Below, piece after piece: positions 1 to 6,479 of a stretch of DNA of 12,276 bases. The stretch's first letter is position 1, and the number at the start of each line of letters is the position of its first letter. Made by a program: the position numbers and the translations under genes. Below the pieces are notes generated by a model, which did no database searches, was not told the origin of the DNA, and saw only the letters and a list, made by a program, of their open reading frames with translations. The stretch covers positions 1-12,276 of the forward strand of contig SKHH01000285.1 in the NCBI GenBank assembly GCA_007117055.1, given 5' to 3'. Origin of the DNA: Lishizhenia sp. GTDB taxonomy: Bacteria > Bacteroidota > Bacteroidia > Flavobacteriales_D > Crocinitomicaceae.

Positions 1-380
1 TACTTATCTCCTAACTCTGTAACAATAACTCCAGCACCTTCTGTGTTTTCGGAATCAGCGAAGTATTTTGATAATTCAGGTTGACTTAAAATTTTATAAG
101 TTGGATGATAATCGGTATTTTTTACTTTGTGGATATTGTACTTTTTCACCCAATTCATTACACTAACATGCGAAACTCCCAATATACGCTCAATTTCACG
201 ATAAGTTAGACCTTCTAGGTATAGTTGTAACGCTTTTGTTACATAATACATATCAATTTGCTTACCTATTTTATTTACCGTAAAATGATAACCACAATCT
301 TTACATTTATAACGCTGTCTTTCTTTCACAACTCCACTTTTTACCACTTTTTTAGACTGACATTGAGGGCAAGTTTTCAT
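1..380 (-). CDS. Zinc-ribbon/HTH protein similar to the N-terminal part of IS1/IS1595-type transposases (partial, runs off left edge)
   Basis: The minus-strand reading frame starts at an ATG at 380-378 and stays open for 126 codons to the window edge; the next codon begins TA, so it is either Tyr or a stop. Visible in the protein: a four-Cys zinc ribbon (C4-P-Q-C7 and C26-K-D-C29, followed by GYHF), then a helix-turn-helix at about residues 47-82 with the pattern LYLEGLTYREIERILGVSH and VMNWVKKY. This is the arrangement of InsA-type N-terminal regions of IS1/IS1595 transposases. No DDE catalytic domain is visible in the part shown. The last residues (about 97-126) look like a small extra segment rather than the start of an RNase H fold. 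It may be an orphan DNA-binding protein derived from a transposase, or the first part of a longer transposase. It is transcribed divergently from atpD. Function is not established. Confidence 0.75.
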   Translation of the reverse strand, partial: MKTCPQCQSKKVVKSGVVKERQRYKCKDCGYHFTVNKIGKQIDMYYVTKALQLYLEGLTYREIERILGVSHVSVMNWVKKYNIHKVKNTDYHPTYKILSQPELSKYFADSENTEGAGVIVTELGDK

Positions 381-632
381 AATATATATTATTTTAGCAT
401 AAATATACTACTTTAGCAAATATTATTAGCGAGAGTATTTAAAAAAGTTCTAAATTGATTTTTTACTAAATTGATTTAAAGCAAAATAATACTGACACAT
501 CATTTGAATATAATCCCCCTCAACTTATTTTAAATAGCATCCAAGGTTAACTTAACGCAATACATCCTTTGCAACTATCAACAGAAAAAATGAATAAAAT
601 CATAATTTGTGTATAAAAATAGTTGTTTAATA
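381..632. other. AT-rich divergent intergenic region
   Basis: Non-coding stretch between the minus-strand zinc-ribbon gene and the atpD promoter. It holds two copies of a 12-bp direct repeat (450-461 and 466-477). On the minus strand, 400-407 reads TATATTTA, one mismatch from the Bacteroidota -7 element, a weak promoter candidate for the leftward gene. A 9-codon ATG frame at 590-616 is too short to support as a gene. I see no RNA gene here. Confidence 0.6.
450..477. repeat. 12-bp direct repeat, two copies 4 bp apart
   Basis: CTAAATTGATTT occurs at 450-461 and again at 466-477, separated by TTTA, giving a 16-bp period. It lies in the divergent intergenic region about 70-100 bp upstream of the minus-strand gene start. 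It could be a protein-binding site or chance in AT-rich DNA. Confidence 0.6.
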
Positions 633-662
633 GTTGTTAAAATAATAAAACCTCTATCTTTG
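633..662 (+). promoter_or_regulatory. atpD promoter (Bacteroidota type)
   Basis: TATCTTTG at 655-662 matches the Bacteroidota sigma-A -7 consensus TAnnTTTG exactly. GTTG at 633-636 supplies a -33 TTG, 18 bp upstream of the -7 element. The predicted transcription start is around 667-670, leaving a leader of about 25 nt before the ATG at 694. The -33 box lies in the second copy of a short tandem repeat (618-638). The leader upstream of the ATG (AAAAGACGAAATA) is A-rich with no strong Shine-Dalgarno, as is usual in this phylum. Confidence 0.75.
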
Positions 663-693
663 CGCCCGAAAAAGAATTCTAAAAGACGAAATA

Positions 694-2196
694 ATGTCAG
701 ATATTAAAGGTAAAATTTCTCAGGTTATCGGTCCTGTAGTAGACGTAAGCTTCGATAAGGGGGTAGAGCTTCCGAATATTTATGATGCATTACACGTAGT
801 TAAATCGGATGGATCAAAAGTTGTTTTGGAAGTTCAGTCGCACGTAGGTGAAAATGCTGTTAGAACTATCTCAATGGATTCCACGGATGGTTTTACGAGA
901 GGTATGCTTGTAGTTTCAACAGGTAAAGCTATTCAGATGCCTATTGGTGATCAAGTAAAAGGAAGGCTGTTTAATGTAGTAGGTGATTCAATAGATGGAA
1001 TAGGAGAAACCAATAGAGAGAACGGCGCATCAATCCACAGAGAAGCTCCGAAATTTGAAGATTTATCTACAGCAACAGAAGTGCTTTTTACTGGAATTAA
1101 AGTTATTGACTTAATAGAACCTTATGCTAAAGGTGGTAAGATTGGTTTATTCGGTGGTGCTGGTGTTGGTAAGACCGTATTAATTCAAGAGTTAATTAAC
1201 AACATCGCAAAAGCATATTCTGGACTTTCTGTTTTCGCTGGAGTTGGAGAAAGAACACGTGAAGGAAATGACCTTCTTCGAGAGATGTTAGAATCTGGCA
1301 TTATTAAATACGGTGAAGAATTCATGAAGTCTATGGAAGAAGGTGGATGGGACCTTTCCAAAGTAGACAAAGAAGAATTGAAAGACTCAAAAGCTACTTT
1401 CGTATTTGGACAGATGAACGAACCTCCTGGAGCCCGTGCAAGAGTTGCATTATCTGGATTGACCTTAGCAGAATATTTCCGCGATGGCGAAGGTGATGGT
1501 CAAGGTAAAGACATCTTATTCTTCGTAGATAACATTTTCCGATTTACTCAGGCTGGTTCTGAGGTATCTGCGTTATTAGGTCGTATGCCTTCAGCAGTAG
1601 GTTACCAACCAACACTTGCAACGGAAATGGGAGCAATGCAAGAGCGAATTACATCTACCAAAAATGGTTCGATCACGTCAGTTCAAGCAGTTTATGTTCC
1701 TGCGGATGACTTAACGGATCCAGCGCCGGCAAATACTTTTGCTCACTTGGATGCTACTACAGTACTTTCGCGTAAAATTGCTGAGCTAGGTATTTATCCT
1801 GCGGTAGACCCTTTGGATTCAACTTCACGAATTTTGACTCCAGAAATTGTTGGTCAAGAACATTATGACTGTGCACGTAGAGTGCAGTCTACATTGCAAC
1901 GATACAAAGAGCTTCAAGATATTATCGCCATTCTTGGTATGGATGAACTTTCTGAGGAAGATAAATTAGTAGTTCACAGAGCGCGTCGTGTTCAACGTTT
2001 CTTATCTCAACCTTTCCATGTTGCTGAGCAATTTACAGGATTAAAAGGTGTTTTAGTAGACATTCAAGATACGATCAAAGGGTTCAACATGATTCTTGAC
2101 GGTGAAATGGATAAATACCCTGAGGCGGCTTTCAACTTAAAAGGAAGTATTGAAGAGGTAATTGAAGCGGGAGAAAAAATGCTTGCAGAAGCATAA
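694..2196 (+). CDS. atpD: F1Fo ATP synthase subunit beta
   Basis: Catalytic beta subunit of the F1 sector, which makes ATP from ADP and phosphate at the cytoplasmic face of the inner membrane. The 500-residue protein shows the N-terminal beta-barrel (about 1-80), Walker A GGAGVGKT at 154-161, the GERTREGND segment with catalytic Glu186 and Arg187, Walker B ILFFVDN at 274-280, the adenine-side GIYPAVDPL loop with Tyr368, and the DELSEED lever at 417-423. It is longer than the approximately 460-residue E. coli protein, mainly because of an insertion at about 203-231 before FGQMNEPPGAR. Only atpC follows, 12 bp downstream; the other F1Fo genes are not adjacent, consistent with a split ATP synthase locus as seen in many Bacteroidota. 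The start is set by the MSDIKGKISQVIG N-terminus and promoter spacing. Confidence 0.98.
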   Translation: MSDIKGKISQVIGPVVDVSFDKGVELPNIYDALHVVKSDGSKVVLEVQSHVGENAVRTISMDSTDGFTRGMLVVSTGKAIQMPIGDQVKGRLFNVVGDSIDGIGETNRENGASIHREAPKFEDLSTATEVLFTGIKVIDLIEPYAKGGKIGLFGGAGVGKTVLIQELINNIAKAYSGLSVFAGVGERTREGNDLLREMLESGIIKYGEEFMKSMEEGGWDLSKVDKEELKDSKATFVFGQMNEPPGARARVALSGLTLAEYFRDGEGDGQGKDILFFVDNIFRFTQAGSEVSALLGRMPSAVGYQPTLATEMGAMQERITSTKNGSITSVQAVYVPADDLTDPAPANTFAHLDATTVLSRKIAELGIYPAVDPLDSTSRILTPEIVGQEHYDCARRVQSTLQRYKELQDIIAILGMDELSEEDKLVVHRARRVQRFLSQPFHVAEQFTGLKGVLVDIQDTIKGFNMILDGEMDKYPEAAFNLKGSIEEVIEAGEKMLAEA

Positions 2197-2208
2197 AATT
2201 AAAAAATC

Positions 2209-2499
2209 ATGATATTAGAAGTTATTACACCAGAAAAAGAACTCTTCAAAGGAGAGGTTAGTGCAGTTCAATTCCCTGGAATTAATGGATCTTTTCAAGT
2301 ATTGGAAAATCACGCACCAATTATTTCTTCCTTAAGAGAAGGGAAAATCAAAGTTGATTTGAAAAACTCAGATTTAGATTTCAACGAACTTTCTGGTGAA
2401 ATAGAAAATGATTCGAGTAACGATAAACTCATTCGTATCTCCATTAAGGGCGGTGTGATTGAACTTCGAAATAATCATATTATAGTATTGGCTGATTAA
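2209..2499 (+). CDS. atpC: F1Fo ATP synthase subunit epsilon, short form
   Basis: Epsilon subunit of the F1 central stalk, which joins the gamma subunit to the c-ring. The start fits the family pattern: MILEVITPEKELFKGEVSAVQFPG, followed by GSFQVLENHAPIISSL, the N-terminal beta-sandwich. The protein is only 96 residues, against about 139 in E. coli, and stops after the sandwich (GGVIELRNNHIIVLAD). The C-terminal two-helix domain that inhibits ATP hydrolysis in many bacteria is therefore absent. A polar stretch at about residues 52-72 (SDLDFNEL to NDSSNDK) lengthens a loop in the sandwich. It follows atpD by 12 bp and is almost certainly co-transcribed. An intrinsic terminator follows the stop. 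Short epsilons are common in Bacteroidota, so this is probably native rather than a truncation. Confidence 0.95.
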   Translation: MILEVITPEKELFKGEVSAVQFPGINGSFQVLENHAPIISSLREGKIKVDLKNSDLDFNELSGEIENDSSNDKLIRISIKGGVIELRNNHIIVLAD

Positions 2500-2517
2500 A
2501 TCTGCCTATTTGAGACT

Positions 2518-2554
2518 AAAAAAGGAGAGCTGAGAAATCAATTCTCCTTTTTTT
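2518..2554 (+). terminator. Intrinsic terminator after atpDC
   Basis: AAAAAAGGAGA at 2518-2528 pairs with TCTCCTTTTTT at 2543-2553, an 11-bp stem whose 3' arm runs into seven Ts (2548-2554). The loop is 14 nt. It starts 19 bp after the atpC stop and would end the atpDC transcript. Confidence 0.9.
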
Positions 2555-2563
2555 GTTAAACAT

Positions 2564-2577
2564 AGTTAAGCTTAACT
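2564..2577. repeat. Perfect 14-bp palindrome upstream of uppS
   Basis: AGTTAAGCTTAACT is a perfect palindrome. It sits just after the atpC terminator and 32 bp upstream of the proposed uppS -7 element (2610-2617), a position suitable for a transcription-factor site. No protein is identified; it could be chance. Confidence 0.5.
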
Positions 2578-2609
2578 CAATTTTATTATAATTTATCCGT
2601 TTCATATTG

Positions 2610-2617
2610 TAACTTCG
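2610..2617 (+). promoter_or_regulatory. Probable uppS promoter -7 element
   Basis: TAACTTCG differs from TAnnTTTG by one base. It lies 16 bp before the uppS ATG, so the leader would be only about 10 nt. No good -33 TTG is seen at the usual distance, which lowers confidence. A promoter is needed here because a terminator separates uppS from atpC. Confidence 0.5.
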
Positions 2618-2633
2618 CAAATTCAAATTTGTT

Positions 2634-3374
2634 ATGAGTAAATTAGAAAGTATTGATTTAAACAAATGCCCAGAGCACATCGCTATCATCATGGACGGAA
2701 ATGGCAGATGGGCTAAAAAACAAGGTGAAATGCGTTTGTTTGGACATACAAGTGGAGTTGAAGCAGTTCGTGAAGTCCTTAAAGGCTGTGTAGACTTAGG
2801 TGTTAAGTATCTTACTCTTTATGCTTTTTCTACTGAAAACTGGAATCGTCCCAAAGAAGAAGTGGATGGTCTCATGAACCTACTGGTAGAAACCATTGCC
2901 AACGAAGTGACCGAATTAAACGAAAACGAGGTAAGGTTATTAAGTATTGGTGATCCTAACCAACTTCCTGATGCGTGTAGAATGGAATTAGAAAAAGCAA
3001 AACAAAAAACAGCAAAAAACACAAAAGTAAATCTCATTTTAGCCTTAAACTATAGTGCTCGTTGGGAAATAATTAATGCTGTTAAAAAAATCGCATCGAA
3101 TGTCGAAGAAGGAGAGTATACCGCTAAAGATATTTCAGAAGAACACTTTGTAAATGCATTATGTATGCCAAACATACCTGACCCAGAGCTAATGATACGA
3201 ACTTCTGGAGAATACCGCTTAAGTAATTTCTTGCTTTGGCAAATTGCCTATGCTGAATTATATTTTACAGACAAATTATGGCCTGACTTTTCAAAGGAAG
3301 ACTTATTTGAGGCCGTTTATGATTATCAATCAAGAGAAAGAAGGTTTGGACTTGTTTCAGAACAACTGACATAA
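2634..3374 (+). CDS. uppS: Isoprenyl transferase (undecaprenyl diphosphate synthase)
   Basis: Cis-prenyltransferase that extends farnesyl diphosphate with isopentenyl diphosphate to C55 undecaprenyl diphosphate, the lipid carrier for peptidoglycan and O-antigen precursors; a cytosolic enzyme acting at the membrane. The 246-residue length is normal for the family. Visible motifs: HIAIIMDGNGRWAK with catalytic Asp21, YAFSTENWNRP (63-73), ALNYSARWEI (137-146), the substrate-binding segment DPELMIRTSGEYRLSNFLLW (183-202), AYAELYF, and the closing RERRFG (234-239). The ATG used is the only one that fits the conserved N-terminus. bamA starts 4 bp after its stop, so the two are very likely one transcript, linking cell-wall carrier supply and outer-membrane assembly. 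Confidence 0.97.
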   Translation: MSKLESIDLNKCPEHIAIIMDGNGRWAKKQGEMRLFGHTSGVEAVREVLKGCVDLGVKYLTLYAFSTENWNRPKEEVDGLMNLLVETIANEVTELNENEVRLLSIGDPNQLPDACRMELEKAKQKTAKNTKVNLILALNYSARWEIINAVKKIASNVEEGEYTAKDISEEHFVNALCMPNIPDPELMIRTSGEYRLSNFLLWQIAYAELYFTDKLWPDFSKEDLFEAVYDYQSRERRFGLVSEQLT

Positions 3375-3378
3375 TTTT

Positions 3379-5889
3379 ATGAGAAACATTATTTTAATAC
3401 TAATATTTTTTGCTTCTTTTTGGTCTTTTTCCCAATTTGAATTGGATTACGCTAAACCTGAAATTTATGAGGTGGGGTCAATTCGAATTACTGGCGCTGA
3501 CAATTACGACCACCAAGCTATTCAGTTAATTGCAGGCATTAAGGTGGGAGATAGAATATCTGTTCCAGGTGATGACATTACGCGAGCAATTAAAAATTTA
3601 TGGGACGAAGAACTTTTTTCTGATGTCCGTATTTTAGTTGATCAAATACAAGGCAACGTTATTAGTTTATTATTTGCCTTACAGCCACGCCCAAAACTTT
3701 CTCGATTTAGATTTGAAGGAGCATCTAAAAAGGAAGCTGATAATCTGCGTGAAGAAATCAAGTTGTTTTCTGGAAAAAGCATCACTGAAAACCTGATTTT
3801 TAAAACAAAACGTCAAGTACGTGGATATTACAGAGAAAAAGGATATTACAACGTAAATGTGGAAATTGATAGACGTCCAGATGACATGATGACCAATTCT
3901 GAAATTTTTGTTATCAGAATTGATAAAGGCAGTAAAGTAAAAATTGCAGAAATCAACTTTTTTGGAGCGGAATCTATAAAAGAAAATAAGTTGAAAAGAG
4001 CAATGAAAGACACCAAAGAAAAAGGAATCATGCGTATATTTAAACGATCCAAATTTTCTGTTTCTGCCTTTAATAGAGATAAAGATGCTATTCTTCAAAA
4101 ATATCAAGAAATTGGAATGCGCGATGCTGAAATTACTAGAGACTCCGTTTACCTAATCGATGATAGAAACCTAGCAATAGACATTTACATTGACGAAGGT
4201 GAAAAATATTTCTTTGGAGATATTACCTGGGTTGGAAACTCAAAATACTCATCTGGATATTTAGATACTGTATTAGGTATTAAAAGAGGTGATGTATTTA
4301 ATAAATCTCTTTTAGAAATGCGCCTATTTCAAAGTATGGACGGAAGAGATATTTCTGCCCTATATATGGATAGAGGATACTTGTTTTTCCAAGTTACTCC
4401 TGTTGAAGTGAACGTTACTGATAATCACATCAATTATGAAATGAGAATCACAGAAGGGAAAGAGGCACGTGTTCGAAATGTGATTATTAAAGGAAACTAT
4501 AAAACTAACGAACATGTGATTCGAAGAGAAATCAGAACTCGTCCTGGAGACTTGTTTAATCGAAATGACATTATTCGTTCCCAACGAGAATTGGCTCAAC
4601 TTGGTTATTTTGACGAACAAAACTTTGACATTATTCCAATACCAAATCCACAAGATGGAACAGTGGATATTGAATATCATCTGCAAGAACGTTCATCTGA
4701 CCAAATTGAGTTATCTGGAGGATATGGAGCTGGTCGTGTAATCGGTACATTAGGTTTAACTTTCAATAACTTCTCTATTCAAAACTTCTTTAACAAAGAA
4801 AAATGGCAACCACTTCCAACTGGAGATGGTCAACGACTTTCACTTCGAGCTCAAACCAATGGTAGGTTTTTCCAGTCTTACAATCTTTCATTTACAGAGC
4901 CTTGGCTAGGTGGTCGTAAGCCAAATGCATTATCCACTTGGATTAACCACACGCAATTCGGAAATAATTTTAGAAGAAACGATCCAGGTTATTCTGGAGT
5001 TTCTATCACAGGTACCGGTGTAGGTATACAACGAAGAAAAAGAATTCCTGATGATTTCTTCAGTGCCTATTACGAATTAGGGTATCAATATTATGATGTA
5101 ACTAATTATGGTCAGGTATTTGATTTCGATAACGGTTACTCAAACAATATCGCCTTGAAATATGTGCTCTCGAGAAACTCCATTGATGCTCCTATTTACC
5201 CAAGAAGTGGATCACGAATGAGCTTTACTGCAAAAGCAACTCTACCATATTCATTGTTTGACGGAATTGATGATTATTCTTTGGTGGACGAACAAACAAG
5301 AAATAAATATACAGAGTTTTACAAATTCAAATTTACGGGTGAGTGGTTCCTTCCATTATCTCCAGACAAAAAACTCGTATTGACGCCAAAAGTTGGATTT
5401 GGATTCATGGGAGCCTATTCACAAGCAAAAGGATTGACTCCATTCGAACGATTCTATCTAGGTGGAAATGCTTTAACTGGAGTTGCTATGCTCGACGGTC
5501 GTGAACTAATTTCACTGCGTGGATATGATGAACAAGAAGTTTCTTCTCGACTTGGAGATCCGATAATTGCAAGGTATTCATTAGAACTTAGGTACCCAAT
5601 CTCGTTGAATCCTTCTGCAACATTCTTTGTGTTAGCATTTGCTGAAGCAGGAAACACTTACCGAAATTTTGACAGTTTTAATCCATTTAATGTGAAAAGA
5701 TCTGTGGGAGGCGGTATACGTGTATTCTTACCTATGTTTGGTTTACTCGGATTCGATTATGGGTGGGGCTTTGATGCGCTGGACCCCCACAGTTTAGGGT
5801 ACGGTAATGGTAGTGACATGCTCAGAAGAAGCGGGAGTCCTGTGGGTAACTTCCAATTTATTATCGGAGCAAATTTAGGCGATCTCTAA
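3379..5889 (+). CDS. bamA: Outer-membrane protein assembly factor BamA
   Basis: Omp85-family core of the BAM complex, which folds and inserts beta-barrel proteins into the outer membrane. The 836-residue product has a signal peptide (MRNIILILIFFASFWSFS, predicted cleavage before Gln19) and five POTRA repeats at about 30-102, 106-184, 187-275, 278-361 and 364-438. A C-terminal barrel of the bacterial surface antigen type begins near 441 (IELSGGYGAG). The family's lid-loop motif is present as LRGY at 713-716. The last strand is GNFQFIIGANLGDL, so the protein ends in Leu, with the last Phe ten residues in, rather than the terminal aromatic common in proteobacterial OMPs. It sits 4 bp after uppS and ahead of two Skp-like chaperones, the usual partners for OMP delivery. 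Confidence 0.97.
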   Translation: MRNIILILIFFASFWSFSQFELDYAKPEIYEVGSIRITGADNYDHQAIQLIAGIKVGDRISVPGDDITRAIKNLWDEELFSDVRILVDQIQGNVISLLFALQPRPKLSRFRFEGASKKEADNLREEIKLFSGKSITENLIFKTKRQVRGYYREKGYYNVNVEIDRRPDDMMTNSEIFVIRIDKGSKVKIAEINFFGAESIKENKLKRAMKDTKEKGIMRIFKRSKFSVSAFNRDKDAILQKYQEIGMRDAEITRDSVYLIDDRNLAIDIYIDEGEKYFFGDITWVGNSKYSSGYLDTVLGIKRGDVFNKSLLEMRLFQSMDGRDISALYMDRGYLFFQVTPVEVNVTDNHINYEMRITEGKEARVRNVIIKGNYKTNEHVIRREIRTRPGDLFNRNDIIRSQRELAQLGYFDEQNFDIIPIPNPQDGTVDIEYHLQERSSDQIELSGGYGAGRVIGTLGLTFNNFSIQNFFNKEKWQPLPTGDGQRLSLRAQTNGRFFQSYNLSFTEPWLGGRKPNALSTWINHTQFGNNFRRNDPGYSGVSITGTGVGIQRRKRIPDDFFSAYYELGYQYYDVTNYGQVFDFDNGYSNNIALKYVLSRNSIDAPIYPRSGSRMSFTAKATLPYSLFDGIDDYSLVDEQTRNKYTEFYKFKFTGEWFLPLSPDKKLVLTPKVGFGFMGAYSQAKGLTPFERFYLGGNALTGVAMLDGRELISLRGYDEQEVSSRLGDPIIARYSLELRYPISLNPSATFFVLAFAEAGNTYRNFDSFNPFNVKRSVGGGIRVFLPMFGLLGFDYGWGFDALDPHSLGYGNGSDMLRRSGSPVGNFQFIIGANLGDL

Positions 5890-5908
5890 ATGAAATATAC
5901 TATTTTTA

Positions 5909-5938
5909 ATAATAATGAGTTATTATACATTGTACAAT
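5909..5938 (+). repeat. AT-only hairpin and small palindrome between bamA and the first ompH
   Basis: ATAATAA (5909-5915) and TTATTAT (5920-5926) can form a 7-bp stem with a TGAG loop. They are followed by the 10-bp palindrome ATTGTACAAT at 5929-5938. There is no T-tract after either, so this is not a convincing terminator. No TAnnTTTG promoter is seen in the 61-bp gap, so the downstream genes are probably read from the uppS-bamA transcript. Confidence 0.35.
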
Positions 5939-5950
5939 AAATAATTAGAG

Positions 5951-6469
5951 ATGAAAGCATATTTTTTTCTATTATTAATTTTGTTTGGCACAGCTTTTGA
6001 TTCGCTGTCCCAGAAGTATGGTTATATAGATTCTGATTATATTTTGGAAAACATGCCGGAATATCAAGAAGCTAAAGATAAACTTGATAAATTTGCAGAA
6101 CGCTGGCAAAAAGAGGTAGAAGATCGCTATGAAGTCATAAACAAAAGGAGGCAAGAATTTCTTCGAGTAGAAGCTATCTTACCTGAAGAGGAAAGAAATA
6201 GAAGAAAAGAGGAAATTGACTTAATGGAACAAGAAACCTTAGAGCTTCAGCAAATGCGTTTTGGCGTCAGCGGAGATTTGTTTGCGAAAAGAAAAGAATT
6301 AATAGAACCCATACAAGATAAAGTTTTTGAAGCCTTAACGGAGGTGGCAAGTAGAGGAAAATATAGTTTTATTTTTGACAAAGCTAATCAATCAAACCTT
6401 ATATTTGCCGATCCGAAATTTGATATAAGTAATTTAGTGATGAGACAATTAGGAATCACTGAGCGTTAA
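5951..6469 (+). CDS. Skp/OmpH family periplasmic chaperone, first copy
   Basis: A 172-residue secreted protein of the OmpH/Skp family, whose members hold unfolded outer-membrane proteins in the periplasm for delivery to BamA. It has a signal peptide (MKAYFFLLLILFGTAFDSLS, predicted cleavage before Gln21) and the typical start of the mature domain, YGYIDSDYILENMPEYQEA. A long charged helical region at about 36-115 forms the coiled-coil tentacles. A beta-forming C-terminus follows (YSFIFDKANQSNLIFADP and DISNLVMRQLGI), ending at a normal family length. It lies 61 bp after bamA and 10 bp before a second copy. The two copies are clearly diverged, especially in the coiled coil, so they may have different clients or form mixed trimers; that is inference. 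Confidence 0.93.
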   Translation: MKAYFFLLLILFGTAFDSLSQKYGYIDSDYILENMPEYQEAKDKLDKFAERWQKEVEDRYEVINKRRQEFLRVEAILPEEERNRRKEEIDLMEQETLELQQMRFGVSGDLFAKRKELIEPIQDKVFEALTEVASRGKYSFIFDKANQSNLIFADPKFDISNLVMRQLGITER

Positions 6470-6479
6470 GTAAAAAAAA

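Noticed and set aside
590..616. A 9-codon ATG frame upstream of atpD as a leader peptide
   Set aside because: It lies upstream of the proposed atpD promoter, so it would not be on the atpD mRNA, and it has no distinctive composition.
1..693. A complete insertion sequence at the left edge
   Set aside because: No terminal inverted repeat or target-site duplication is visible between the zinc-ribbon gene and atpD, and no catalytic domain is present in the visible part.
1185..1370. Minus-strand frame of 61 codons within atpD
   Set aside because: It is antisense to the highly conserved P-loop domain of atpD and has no independent signal.
3679..4107. A 142-codon minus-strand frame inside bamA, with a second overlapping one at 3846-4052
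   Set aside because: It is rich in Phe, Ser and Ile, as expected of antisense reading of AT-rich coding DNA, has no recognisable motif, and lies wholly inside a well-conserved gene.
5915..5944. A 10-codon frame (ATG at 5915) between bamA and the first ompH
   Set aside because: Too short and composed of AT-rich hairpin sequence; there is no evidence of translation.
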